Source: Owenia fusiformis (taxonomy: Eukaryota > Annelida > Polychaeta > Sabellida > Oweniidae). Taken from it: DNA of 64,000 nucleotides. Location: assembly GCA_903813345.2 (NCBI GenBank), contig CAIIXF020000008.1, forward strand, positions 4,661,341-4,725,340, given 5' to 3'. Under the pieces are notes generated by a model. That model was not told where the DNA came from. It ran no database searches and worked only from the letters and a program-made list of their open reading frames with translations. Both the position numbers and the translations under genes were made by a program. This document shows, piece by piece, positions 22,640 to 34,039 of the stretch (its first letter is position 1; each line of letters begins with the position of its first letter).

Positions 22640-23670
22640 CAACATCCTATGTTGTACAACATCAGCATGTATTTAACATTGCTTTTTCTCTCACAACCTT
22701 TTATTTTTTTTAAATTCTCAGATTTAATAAGGCAAATTAAAACAGGTGTCCAAGTGAGAAGACATATTTTATTTCATTCCAATAATCATAATTTATTCAT
22801 TTGACATTAAATTGTACTTGGTTCGTGCAAGTCATACCTGTCACGAACCTATGCGTCATATGCTTGGATTGTTTACATAAACATGTATTAAGTTGAACTT
22901 TCTAAAGTCCTTAAATACAAAGCAGAGTCTAAATTTAGGCATTGGAGGTTTTACAACCAGTCTCTACTACCTGACTGAATGAGAACAAGATCTCTCACAA
23001 GCTTCAGATAAAGGGGAACTCTGCTAAATTATTATTCACAATATGTTACAATAGGGGAATCTAGAGCAATACTGAAGACAAGTAGATATTTCTTCTGGTA
23101 GAAAAAGCAATTTGTATCTAAGCTTGTATAACAGGATCTTAGGCTGCAACCTGAGCATTTCCCAGTGGATTACAAAGGTTGAATTTCAGGGAACCTGTCT
23201 AAATCTTGACATTTGTGGAAAAATAAAGTGAATCTTCTCTTCTTTTTTCCTGGATGCTTCCTAATCTCAGATACATTTTCGCAAACAATTCCATAGAAAA
23301 TCATCATTTAGGATAAATGATTTACTTCTACCCCTAATCATTATGTAAATTGCATTTTCTCCATTCTGTCAATTTTGGAAAGGCTCCCTTTGTAGGGTTC
23401 ATAACTCATGGTTTTCCTTCTCTTTTGCACGTTTCCTTTGTTAAGTTCCTGTGAGAGCAGAATATATTGACTTTGCAATTATTCAGCAGGCTCCAAGGGA
23501 TAATAAGCTTTGCTTTCAATCATTCTTAGGTACATGGAGAGGTGTCAGTGCTATAGTAGATACATTCCCTCAACTGAAATTTAAACAAGTCGTTCGTAAA
23601 AGCCAAAACTCTAGTTCAGCTACAAGCCCTTGTGACCCCCTCACACTACAAGACTCCACACACTCTTCAG
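22640..23670. other. intronic, no gene seen
   Basis: Sequence of HHIPL intron 1 without a recognised exon or repeat. The frame at 23451-23678 reads through into the repeat that follows and has no splice or similarity support. Confidence 0.4.
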
Positions 23671-23870
23671 GCCCGTAGCTAGGATTTACCTGGGGGAGCG
23701 GTTTTACCAAGGGGGAGCTTTTGCCAAGGTGGGGGGGAGCGTTTTGACAGTTTTGGCAAAAAATCTTGCGAAAAGAGCTTAGAATGGTGAAAAACTGCAT
23801 GATTTTGAAAGAATTTCTGGCCAGGAAGGGGGGGGGGGGAACATCTGCTCCTCCTGACTATGGGGCTGCT
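23671..23870 (+). repeat. G-rich dispersed repeat E
   Basis: Begins GGCCCGTAGCTAGGATTTAC, then GGGGGAGC groups, CAGAATGGTGAAAAAC..., GCATGATTTTGAAAGAATTT and a poly-G run. Same family as 10839, 14879 and 27244. Confidence 0.8.
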
Positions 23871-24353
23871 CTCACGTACAAGTGTCTAATGGGTCAAGAA
23901 AACAGGGGGTCCAAAGTCTTGAATACCAACCTTCACTTCTATGATGCAAATCTCTTCTTCCCATTCTTATAATTATGTTGAATAGGTAATGGAATATATA
24001 TGGAGAAGTTTACTATTAAATTATGAGATATAAATATCTTGTATTGTAACTTAAGCTTTGCATTGATTTCATATCATCACATACTTTACATGTATAACAA
24101 TACAAAGTGGTATGTGATAAAAAAAATATATGTTCATTGCAATTGTATTGTTTACTCTATATAGAAATCAAGATTGATTTCAATAACTAAAATTAATGTT
24201 GCCTTGGTAATAGTTTTGGTTGAATAAATCACAACATATCATTGATTGGTTGAATACTGTACATACAAATTGAGGCCAAGTTATTAATATGTCATAAATA
24301 TAAATATATCAGAATTTATGTTCTTAAAAGAAGACGGATATTATAGCAATAGA

Positions 24354-24961
24354 TTTCAGACAGTCATGTTAGATTTTAGCTATTTTCTGAGGATTTAAAC
24401 AGGTGCATATCTTAGGCCAATGCATTACCCACAGGAAAAGTACTCATATAGGCTAATAGAGATGATAAAATAATTTTGACTTTGAGACAGGAAAGGTGCA
24501 AACAACCCTCCCTCCCCTTCTACCCCTGCTTTTTTCAATTTTTGTTGCATCGTATATGTATGTTGCGTTTTGAGACACAGTTAACCCCTTAAAAGGAAAA
24601 ATGCATTCCTTCAGGGGTTTTAAAGATATCAATTATGGGTGACCAAAATTAAGCTGAAAGCAATGAACCCTATGGGAAAATAACATGAAAAATATTGTTT
24701 TCTACGTTATCTAAAAGGAAAGCATTATTCCTATTAAGGGGTTAAACTGTGTCTCAAAACGCAACATACATTTATTGATGGAACAAAAAGGGTTAAAGGG
24801 GTTGAAAGGGGTGGGTTGTTCGCACCTTCCCTGTCTTGAAGTCAAAATTATTTTATCATCTCCATGAGTACTTTTCCTGTAGGTAATGGATTGGCCTAAC
24901 ATATGCACCTTTTTAAATCCTCAGAAAACAGACAAAATCCAACATATGACTGTCTGAAATT
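24354..24961. mobile_element. palindromic MITE
   Basis: The 608-bp segment folds on itself. About 240 bp on each side pair, including TTTCAGACAGTCATGTTAGA against TCTAACATGACTGTCTGAAA-like sequence, and GTTGCGTTTTGAGACACAGT against its complement. The short centre holds TCAGGGGTTTTAAAG. No coding capacity. Confidence 0.8.
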
Positions 24962-25597
24962 GGATGCGATACTTTCTGTGCTCCTTTATATCTTAGTTTA
25001 CGAAAATTAGTTGAATATGAGTGGGGTATGTTTCAGTCAAAATATCAGTCTAATTTCAGTGATGTTTGCCATCACCATACATTCACTGGCAAAGATTTCA
25101 ACATTTATCCCATTTATATGGCAAAAGTCAGAGAGATAATAATCATTTACAATTCATTGGAGTCCTGGGCTCAAATCCATCACTATGTCTTAAAACTGAT
25201 AACATATAATATAACAAAAGTTAAATCATTATTATTTCAATTCTAAATCACACACAGTTATTTATTGAAGAAAAATGTTATTATTATTTTATGTTACATT
25301 TTGGAATGTTTATACAAAAGTGCATCTTATGGATACTTTATCTAATACATGTATATGACATATGTATTTAAAAATCAAATCTTTGTTTTAATTTACTTGT
25401 AAAATGCAAATTAACTTAAAGCTAGTCAAATTCACTTATAGAAAGAATCAAATGCATGTAGTTAGAAAACATTTGGTGGATGCTTTTAATTTTTTCTTAT
25501 ATTTTCAAAATAGGGTGTCGTAAAACTCATAACATTTTCTTGAGAAAAATAGATGATGCAAATGGATTTTTCTTAGGTAAAGCAATATAATATATTA

Positions 25598-26098
25598 TAC
25601 CACTCTAAGTCCAATTACAGTTGTATAACATGGGTCTATAACAACGATATACAGTGGAGAGTGGTATATCGTCATCGTATACCACTCCTCCGTATACACT
25701 CCAGCGTATACCACTGTAGAAGTGCATTCTGGGAACTAATGAATAAAAAAAATCATGAAAATTTTCATGATTTCCTAGAATCAAGTGACGTCATAAATGG
25801 TTCCGGCATGATTTGCTTGAATCAAGCCACGTCATAAATGGTTCGAGATCAACATCAGCATTATTGAGTTGACTATGAGATATTTTTATGGTTTTTAATT
25901 GTTATGATTGTGTTCGAATCAACTGTACTTGAAATTAGAGTGGCATAATAAGATTATATAATGGTTCATTCTGTATATCGTGCATTTTATACTCTCGTGA
26001 GAATATAATATATTCACTCGTTCGCTACGCTCACTTGTGAATATATTATATACTCACTCGAGTATAAACACGATATACAGAAAGAACCATTATATAAC
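25598..26098. repeat. cluster of hairpins with a TCGCTACGCTCA core
   Basis: The best hairpin is 25953-26098: arms of about 65 bp beginning ATTATATAATGGTTC, around a core CACTCGTTCGCTACGCTCAC. To its left (25598-25720) several ATACCACTC / GAGTGGTAT pairs form overlapping hairpins, and TTAGAGTGG-like edges at 25602 and 25936 suggest one compound palindromic element of about 500 bp. Confidence 0.75.
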
Positions 26099-26542
26099 CT
26101 CATAATATACAATATATATGTATAAAATATATATTAGCACATAAAATTTGTTTCATTACTAAGTACACAAAAAATCACATCTAGGAAATATACATGTAAT
26201 ATCAAATTCTTAATCACTTTTTCTGTATGGTATATGGTTAAGAAAACATTATTAACAAAATAAAATACATTAAGAAAGTATCAGAGATTTGCTGCATTTT
26301 AACATCTAGCCTTTTTGACATTTCATTAGATTAAGTCAACGAAGCAATCGTAAAAATGTCAGAATAGCATATTGATTCCTTTTAATTAAGAAATAAAAAT
26401 ATAGTATTCACAGTTCTTTTTAACGAATTGAAAATCTCTGAAACCCTTTTCTCATCTAGAAACATAAGGGAGAAATGAAATAAAATGGAGCAAACCTGAA
26501 TGACATTCTTTACATAAATGTTCTTACCAATTGTAGGAGTTA

Positions 26543-27168
26543 TAGGGGAAGTCGTCCTATCATCGCACGGGTACTCAGGGAAACTACTGATGATTTCAAA
26601 TATGATAACTTCAACTTACTTTAAGAATATGAGACGAAAGATCAACCTTTCCTCTAAAATCTAAGTAGTGTTTGACATTTCTCAATCTCCGAACGCTAAC
26701 ACTTTAAGACCCCTTAGACTCGCATGTGCGGTGGTCCTAATTATCGCACAGTCGTCCTAATTATCGCACAGTTATGTTTCAGATGTCATTTCACGATACT
26801 GTATACATTTCTCTGTTTATAACAGATACATACATATGCTGTAATCATTTTTCTATCAGTTTTAGTGTAAAATATCAACAAAATATACATTATACACTTA
26901 CTTTTCTGTCTTTATTTGGAGGGGGTCAAAATTTGTCAGACGAATTTCACTTCTTGCGCAAAAGCATTTATGACAATGGCGGAAGTTAACAATTCTTAAA
27001 AAATGAAGAGATATTTCTAAATATATGAATAAATCATGAAGATTGGGAGTAATGGTGTTGAACTGTTTTTCGTAACACTGGTTTAAAAGATGGTGGGTGC
27101 ATATTTTAGCTATTTAGGACAATCGTGCGATAATTAGGACCGTGCGATAATTAGGACCACTTCCCCTA
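26543..27168. mobile_element. MITE with TAGGGGAAGT ends
   Basis: Starts TAGGGGAAGTCGTCCTATCA and ends with the imperfect complement of this (AATTAGGACCACTTCCCCTA). Repeated CGTCCTAATTATCGCACA motifs lie near both ends. About 626 bp with no transposase. A target duplication is not clear. It sits in HHIPL intron 1. Confidence 0.75.
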
Positions 27169-27243
27169 CACAAGTTATATTATATTTAAATCATATGTTG
27201 AGGTTACATACTGTAGTCTAACTAGCAGATTTTCTCTTTTAAT

Positions 27244-27400
27244 AGGTCAGGCGGAGGGGGTTCACTTTTTGAAAAATTCCAAGGGGGGGGGGGGGGCTCG
27301 CTTTTGACAACTTTTACAACTTTGGCCCAAAAATGGCCAAAATCACTTAAAAATGCTCAGAATGGTGAAAAACTGCATGAACCCCCTTGGCTATGAGCCT
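27244..27400 (+). repeat. G-rich dispersed repeat E
   Basis: GGGGTTCACTTTTTGAAAAA, poly-G, GGCCCAAAAATGGCC, CAGAATGGTGAAAAACTGCA and AACCCCCTTGGC, matching the copies at 10839, 14879 and 23671. Confidence 0.8.
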
Positions 27401-27940
27401 GAAGACAGTCTCTGATATAAAACCTCAGCCTATGAACATTATGAAAAATATACTTTTTATTTCGTATAAAAGTATGTTAACCACCACCATTATCAGCGAT
27501 CTCCCAAGCATTGGAGCATATATTTATATGGGTGCTTCACATGGGTGGAATTCAAAAGTTATGTGCTACCCTCTGTTGAAAACTTGTGTGCATCCTTTGT
27601 AAAAGATGAAATATTGACAACATTTTGACCAAAAGAAAAAAGCTGGGGAGATCACTTTTAATACATTATATTATATGTACAAGTATATGATATGATAATA
27701 TAAGCAGTACAAGTATGCAGTGTATAATATTATATTCAACAGATTGAGGAGGATTTTCTTGACATGATCTTCTCTAGCTCCCAGATCCTTAATCTTCTTC
27801 ATTTTTACTTTTACCTTATGATAATAAAAGTTATTTACAAATTAATTTTCATCATTAGCTTGTCTGCATGTTGATTCTCAGAATTGTTATTTTTATGCGT
27901 AAAATATGAAAAGTGTCATAGCATTTATTTGTACTTTTAG

Positions 27941-28026
27941 ATCTTGTTTGGAGATGATGGATACCTGTACCTATTTATTGGAGATGGGGGTGGATCGGGA
28001 GACAGAGACGATAATGCTCAGAATAA
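27941..28026 (+). CDS. HHIPL: HHIP-like protein, exon 2
   Basis: An 86-nt exon after TTTTAG (27935-27940), ending at a GTATGA donor, phase 0 in and two bases out. It reads ILFGDDGYLYLFIGDGGGSG, then DRDDNAQNK, matching the LLFG.DGYLYLFTGDGG...NAQNK blade motif of HHIPL proteins. It joins exon 1 (...HNGGE) in frame. Acidic clusters such as GDGG in this propeller are calcium- or ligand-binding in related enzymes. Confidence 0.92.
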
Positions 28027-28568
28027 GTATGACTCCATTGGTGTGTTAAATAAAAGCTATAAATGTAGAATATACAAATACACATCTATACGTCAAGATT
28101 ATGAAATGCTGTTTAGGATAGCATATTAAGATAAATGAATATCTATGATTATTATCACAGCTTTATCTGCATGATTGTCATGTTTGTCTTTGTAACATGA
28201 TTGTACAATGTATCCAGTAGTAGCCCAGACTGAACTTGTAATAATTATCTTGTCTGGATGGTTTTGTATCCAACAATACCAAAAAACATAAGTTCCCTGC
28301 TTTTGCTCATTTCTCCATACGCAGTGCTCCAGACATTATCCACTACTTTCCTTCCTTTAGGAGGTACGAGCTCTGTAGGCCTGTGTTAGGAGGATGGTGT
28401 TTGAATATTAATTTCAAATATGCCATGTTATAGCAATTCCATATTATATGCATATTAGAATTGAATCAAATTACTTCTGTCTGGGCCACTATTTGATACT
28501 GATACTATTTGATACATATCCACTACAACTCGATTTTGATACATCCTATATACAACATGTTCAACTCA

Positions 28569-28760
28569 AGTGTGCCCTAAACTGTATCATGGACAACCCA
28601 TTCATCTTTAGAACAACCAAATTATATTACATTTTACCATATATTTTTGATGGTCAATATAGACAAAGGAGACCCCAGTGTTCCCTATAGAATACCAGTT
28701 GACAACTCTTTCATCTCTAAAACAACCAATTATATCCAACTAAACATTTCTATTTCCTCT
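28569..28760 (+). pseudogene. partial decayed copies of HHIPL exon 3
   Basis: The segment 28649-28724 reads VNIDKGDPSVPYRIPVDNSF, clearly similar to INIDTRDPNIPYTIPADNPF in the real exon just downstream, but lacks the preceding LLGKVLR part and a good acceptor. A second, shorter copy at 28569-28620 shares CCATTCATCTTTAGAACAACC-like sequence. The copies lie about 110-150 bp apart, so local tandem duplication is likely. They could be used as rare alternative exons but look incomplete. Confidence 0.65.
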
Positions 28761-28771
28761 ATTTATAACAG

Positions 28772-28950
28772 GTTTAGCTTACTAGGGAAAGTACTAAGGA
28801 TCAATATAGACACACGTGACCCAAATATCCCCTATACAATACCAGCAGACAATCCATTCATCCGGGATAACCTTGCAAGACCAGAGATATATGCGTATGG
28901 CATCAGGAACATATGGCGCTGTGGAAAGGACAGAGGGGAAAAAGGAACAG
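28772..28950 (+). CDS. HHIPL: HHIP-like protein, exon 3
   Basis: A 179-nt exon after ATAACAG, ending ACAG before GTACTG. Its first base completes the lysine codon split at exon 2, and it leaves one base. It reads FSLLGKVLRINID, then PYTIPADNPF, then ARPEIYAYGIRNIWRCGKDR, the conserved propeller segment of HHIPL proteins (the NxxR...GxRNxWR motif). The next family motif (CGDVGQ...) was searched for downstream on the plus strand and not found, so either a very long intron follows or the remainder lies outside. Confidence 0.92.
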
Positions 28951-28966
28951 GTACTGTTCCTTAATA

Positions 28967-28972
28967 TTTAAT
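28967..28972 (-). terminator. possible polyadenylation signal
   Basis: ATTAAA on the minus strand, 175 nt after the stop codon of the peptidase gene. It is a common variant signal and the only obvious one between the stop and HHIPL exon 3. Confidence 0.4.
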
Positions 28973-29146
28973 TTTCAGAGTAAAAGATGGGTTATACCAT
29001 ATGGTATTTGAAACTGTGAAATTTCATCATTTTTTGATCCAAATTTAAGTTTACAAGTATTATGGCAGAAACAGCACAAGGCTAATTGTAATGCTCTTCA
29101 TTACCACAAAATTGTAAAACTGCATAACTGAGGCTGAGCCTTACCG

Positions 29147-30074
29147 TTACATTTCCATCAGCAACTCTCTGTGAATGTGATTTCTTGAACATATATTTCC
29201 TCCACAGTTGATTTCAAATTCTCCTTGTTCTGGATATTTTTGCTGAATAGCCCTGATGAGGTTTTTGAATGAGTATGCTAGGCAGCTTCCCTTTTCATGT
29301 GTGATCATATAGCACATGCCAACCCAAATGTACTTATCAGCATGTTTCTTGAATGCTATTGCCCCACTGTCCCCTGGTCTGAAAAAGTCTCCGTTTGCGT
29401 TTCCTGTTATTCTCATTGAGTTACATATTGATATTTCCTTTTCTTCCCCACCATCTTTATAAAAATGTTTCCCTGTTATGTTTACACTTGTAATCGTTCC
29501 AGTAGTATGACCTGTTTTCTTACCAATCTTTTGAATAACACCTTCTCTTTCTAGTGTTGTACTCAGCATACATTTTTTGCAGTTACCTTCTTCAATTTTA
29601 CCAGCAAATGTTGGGTTAAGTTCTACTAAGGCTAGGTCGTATGTTTCACTCTCTTCGTTATTGAGAACATCAATGGGGTCATATGGAGAAATTTGTAATG
29701 CTAGGTGGCCTACACACCAATTTTTATTATCTTGATCGAGTAAATAGATAGGATCGTTAACCTCACACATTGGAAATAGATGGTAACATGTTATGAAAAA
29801 CCATCTGACATCTGCAGTTGAAGAGGTGAATTTTAGATAGCCTCCTACTGTTCCACACTTTGGGGCAAACAACGCTGTTGCTTCATTTATCTCATCACCA
29901 GAAAATGACACATTTGTACATGTACCATCCCAAATTTTGAAGTCAAACACATGTCGATCTTTGAATTCTCTGTCCTGATTTATAAGATCTTTCACCAACT
30001 CAGTGTCGCATGTTGTGGTTAACTGATATCGATTGGTGTCTGACATCAACTCTAAAAGCATCACACCAATGATC
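29147..30074 (-). CDS. trypsin-like peptidase gene, terminal exon
   Basis: A 928-nt exon on the minus strand after TTTAAG, entering with one base of a split codon and ending at TAA (29149-29147), 308 complete codons. Residues 1-55 (RYQLTTTCDTELVKDLI, HVFDFKIWD) are a third copy of the domain in the two 228-nt exons upstream. From about residue 70 a chymotrypsin-fold serine peptidase follows: FFITCYHLFP (His98), ETYDLALVEL (Asp146), KKTGHTTGTI and FRPGDSGAIAF (Ser236). All three catalytic residues are present. It has no zymogen IVGG start, so it resembles intracellular or HtrA/V8-like trypsin-fold domains more than secreted trypsins. Family name not recognised; substrate unknown. Confidence 0.85.
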
Positions 30075-30186
30075 CTTAAATGTAAAATGAAAAAAATATT
30101 ATTTATATTAATTGGGGTGGAATGATACAGTTTCATCATTTAAACAGGTATAATCTTTATTCTCATTTGTCTGAACTTAGTATTGT

Positions 30187-31852
30187 CAGACTTGCCAACC
30201 TAAAATGAAAAATTTTTGGGAGATTTAAAAAAAATTGTGGTACTTTTACGGGAGTTTTTTTCAAAATCCGGTAGTTTTTGCGGAAGTTTTTTGAAAAAAA
30301 GCGGGAGTTTTTTGAAAAAAATGGTAGTTTTTTACGGGAGATTTAAAAAACCGGGAATTTTTGCGGTAAATTTTGGAAAAAAACAGGAGTTTTTACGGGA
30401 GATTTTGAAAAAACTGGATTTTTACGGGAGATTTTTAAAAAAAGGTAATTTCGCGGTAAATTTTAAAAAACGTGACTTTTTTTACGGAAGATTTCAGAAA
30501 AAACGGGAGTTTTTGCAGTAGGTTCTGAAAAAATGGGAGTTTTTACGGTAGGTTTTGAAAAAAACGGGAGTTTTTTGCGGTAGATTTTTAAAAAAAGGGA
30601 GTTTTTACGGTAGATTTATGAAAAAATGGGAGTTTTTACGGTAGCTTTCTGAAAAAATGGGAGTTTTTTACGGTAGATTCCGAAAAAACGGGAGTTTTTA
30701 CACTAGATTTCGGAAAAAACAGGAGTTTTTACTGTAGATTTCTGAAAAAACTGGAGTTTTTACTTTAGATTTTGAAAAACGGGAGTTTTTACCGTAGATT
30801 TTGAATTTTAAATTTTAAAAAACGTGACTTTTTTTACGGAAGATTTCAGAAAAAACGGGAGTTTTTGCAGTAGGTTCTGAAAAAATGGGAGTTCTTACGG
30901 TAGGTTTCTGAAAAAACAGGTGTTTTTACGGTAGATTTTGAAAAAAACGTGAGTATTTATGGGAGATTTCTGAAAAAACGGGAGTTTTCAAGGTAGATTT
31001 ATGAAATTAATTTTTTAATTGATCAAAGCTAAGTAAAATGTATATGTGGCGTTCACTATATGCTAAGGGGAATCTGCGTGAGGTTCCATTTTTAGGTTTG
31101 GTTTTTTGCGCATGAGCATTAAATCCAGCGATTTAATTGGTTGAAATTATTATGACGCATGCACAGTTAATAAATTAATTAGAACTTATAATCTAAGATA
31201 GATGTCACTTACGTTCATTATTTCACAGCAGTCCCTACCCATAATGCGCCTTATACTGCGGGAATATTTTGTTTAGCGCCATATAAAAACAAAATGTATT
31301 CTCCCGACAGAAGTATGACAGAATATGAACTGGCCCCCGTTTGTGGACATTTGGTGTGCAAACTTATATCAAACTGATCGCAGAAAAGCAATTTGAATCA
31401 TGGGAATGAAGTACTTTTAAGTTATTTATGAAAGTATCGATAGTGAACTATGGGAGCCAATCCTTCTTGGAGTAAAAGAAAGAAGCGTGCCTGCAATAAT
31501 CAAGGTCTGAAATTTGTTAAATTCCTTTTAAATACGGTAGATTTCAACAGCAAAAAACGGAAATTTTACAGGAGTTATACCAAGAAAACGGGAGATTTTA
31601 CGGGAGTTATACCAGAAAACAGGAGATTTTACGGGAGTTATACCAGAATACGAGAGATTTTACAGGAGATTTCAACAAAAATATGGGAGATTTTACGGCC
31701 ATATCTTTAAAAAAAATTATGGGAGGTTTTAGTAGAAATACGGTACGGGAGTTTTTACAGGAGAAAACGGTACGGGAGTTTGGTATTTTTTACAGAAAAA
31801 CAAAAAAATTTAAGGGAGATTCCCTTAAAAAAACGGGAGGTTGGCAAGTCTG
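30187..31852. mobile_element. element with CAGACTTGCCAACCT ends and CGGGAG minisatellite
   Basis: Perfect 15-bp inverted ends (CAGACTTGCCAACCT at 30187-30201 and its complement at 31838-31852). Most of the inside is a degenerate unit of about 34 bp, TTTTTACGGGAGATTTTGAA followed by an A run, at 30200-31020 and 31545-31840, around unique sequence. The CAG-type end is hAT-like, but the flanking 8 bp match only partly. It lies in the last intron of the peptidase gene. Reading frames across it are repeat artefacts. Confidence 0.75.
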
Positions 31853-32070
31853 ATAATCATATTGGAATGACAAAGTCTTTCTGGCAATATCACTGGTGAT
31901 CCACTCGATTCAGTAACAAAATGTTGGAACCTCGAACTGGCTAGAAGTGCAGATTTTAACCATTTTTTCTATTTCTATTTTTTCTAGTTCTATTTCCATA
32001 ACAAAATGAGGTATTAAATTGCCGATTCGGTTGTCTTCTGAACTATTTGTTTGCAAACATATGCATTTTT

Positions 32071-33080
32071 ATGTCCCCATCACATAGTGTGGGGCCATAT
32101 TGTCGGCCTAGGCGTGTCTGTCTGTCTGTCTGTATGTCTGACAGTTTTCTCCAAAACTGCTACAGATATCACCTTCAAATTTTCAGGGTTACAGAAGTAC
32201 AGATGCAGTAGAATTTGACTCAATACCTATTTCCCATTGGCCATTTTAAGCCAAATGCTAAAATCCTTCTCTGCAAACTTTGAGGAAAATGGCTTCACAG
32301 TTACATTTAAACCTTTAAACTTTGAACTTAAAACTCACTTCATTTTACATCTGATTAGGTTTTGGACATGTTGGCTCAGTCATGGCAGCCATTTTGAATG
32401 TCTTAAGAAAAGAGCGATAATACTTTGTATCATATTAATAGGTGTTTTTCCATTCTCATAATTAAATAATTTAATAGCTTTAAAAATAATTTCAGGTGAC
32501 CTGTATTGTGAAAACCATCTCAGAGTTTACAGTAGCTATATGCAATAATTTTATTAAAAAAAAATAGACAAAACCTTATGTCTGCTTATCTACATATTTC
32601 AGGCAAATCGTTTTAGGGATCAATTTCAAATTTTCATGGATAATTCTTTGTTTGATAAACTTCAACTGATTAGGTTTTGGCTGTTCTGGGTAAATGTTAA
32701 GGCAGCCATTTTGGATTTTCTGTCCTAAAATTCGTGTCTGTAAAGTTTTGTCTACGCTTTTTTAGACTAATCATTTCACGGATCAATTTAAAATTTTTAG
32801 GAATGATTCTTAGTATGCAAATCTCGAATTGATTAGGTTTAGGATTAGGTTTTGGGCATTCTGGTTAAATATCAAGGTGGCCATTTTGGATTTTCTGTCC
32901 TAAAATCTTCTCTGTAAAGTCTTGTCTAAATTTTTTCCTGGCGACCAGTTGACAGATTGATTTCAAATTTTCAGGAATGATTCTTTGTATGAAAATATCA
33001 AACTACTTCGTTTTTAGGCAGTCTGGGTAAATTTTAAGGCGGCCACATTGGATATTTGTCTTAAAATCTTGTCTTCAACT
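32071..33080 (+). mobile_element. repeat family A, copy 2 (truncated)
   Basis: Begins ATGTCCCCATCACATAGTGT, then GGCCTAGGCG and a TGTC simple repeat, followed by about four of the 165-bp units (AGGCAGCCATTTTGGATTTT, TTTCAAATTTTCAGG). The far end seen in copies 1 and 3 is missing. It sits in the same intron as the element at 30187. Confidence 0.8.
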
Positions 33081-33244
33081 GATTTGTGTTCGGCATTCAG
33101 GATAATTTGCAGTTTAAATACTATTAATCATCAAACCATGTAGAGATTTAAGTCCAGGAACCAATGTATATTGTAGATGATTTAATCTACACATTTGTTA
33201 ATTCCAGACCTTTGAATGAGTGTGACAGCAGTAATTTGACTTAC

Positions 33245-33472
33245 CTTCCCAACTTTGCTCTTTGTCTTCCATTCAGATTGCACATGTCTGAGGAATTGCC
33301 ACCAATGCAAGCTGTGCATTTTTCCAATGCCTCAAAATCGAGCTTTGTTATCAATGATAGCTCTCTGTCAATATTTATTGTCCACTTCACAGACTCTTTT
33401 ACATTTCCATCAGTTATTATTTTATATCCCTCTAAGCATGGCATTATCTCAACACACAGCACTCCATCCATC
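33245..33472 (-). CDS. peptidase gene, repeat-domain exon 2
   Basis: A 228-nt exon on the minus strand, acceptor ACTAG, donor GTAAGT, with one base in and two bases out. It reads MDGVLCVEIMPCLEGYKIIT, then VKESVKWTINIDRELS, then EALEKCTACIGG and CNLNGRQRAKLG. The first part is homologous to the 33742 exon and to the start of the terminal exon. The end repeats the CxC...CxLNxxQRxKL cysteine motif of the 36339 exon. Identical length and phase to its neighbour indicate exon duplication. The cysteine motif could bind metal or form disulfides. Confidence 0.8.
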
Positions 33473-33741
33473 CTAGTAGCATATATATATACATGTCAAA
33501 CTTACTGGTATATTGTTTATTGTTTATTGTTTCTTTTATTCCCGAAAATCAATCGGAGCAACAAACATAATAATTACAATACAGTTACTTTATACAATAG
33601 AGAATAATCATGAAATATAATTATTCTTTGGTAGAATAAGAAATACCAAAGAGTAACATGAGATGTCTTAAAGAACAATTGCCATTTTCTTGTTTGGTCA
33701 GTCTGTACCATTTATCTTTTAGTAAGAGGATTAATACTTAC

Positions 33742-33969
33742 TCAGCCAATTTCTGTTTAAGGTTCTCTGCTTCCAAGGACTTTTCTTTCAAGTAAATTTC
33801 TTCCAGTTCAGCACATTCACTATCATTCCATGTGGTAAAGTCATATCTATGTGGTTTCAACTCTACATCAGATTCAATTTGTTCTTTAATCCTCTCAATG
33901 TCTACATCTGTTGTTATCAAGTATCGTCTTTTTTTCAAGTTTAATTCTATGCACCTAACACCATCAATG
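33742..33969 (-). CDS. peptidase gene, repeat-domain exon 1
   Basis: A 228-nt exon on the minus strand, acceptor TTGCAG, donor GTAAGT, with one base in and two bases out. It reads IDGVRCIELNLKKRRYLITT, then DIERIKEQIESDVELK, RYDFTTWND, and ends in a probable coiled coil, LKEKSLEAENLKQKLA. The pattern RY.(I/L)TT..D.E.(I/V)K..I..D.E.K....DF..W is shared with the terminal exon, which defines a domain of about 50 residues of unknown function. Its split codon joins exactly to the exon at 33245. Confidence 0.8.
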
Positions 33970-34039
33970 CTGCAAAACATATTCTTTGTAAATGCAGACG
34001 CATAAGTAAACATTTTGTCAAATATGATATTTCATATGT

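Noticed and set aside
30216-30521. Plus-strand GRF/LKK-rich frame
   Set aside because: Produced by the CGGGAG minisatellite; no start context or composition of a gene.
33164-33607. Plus-strand 147-codon frame
   Set aside because: Antisense of the well-supported 228-nt peptidase-gene exon at 33245-33472.
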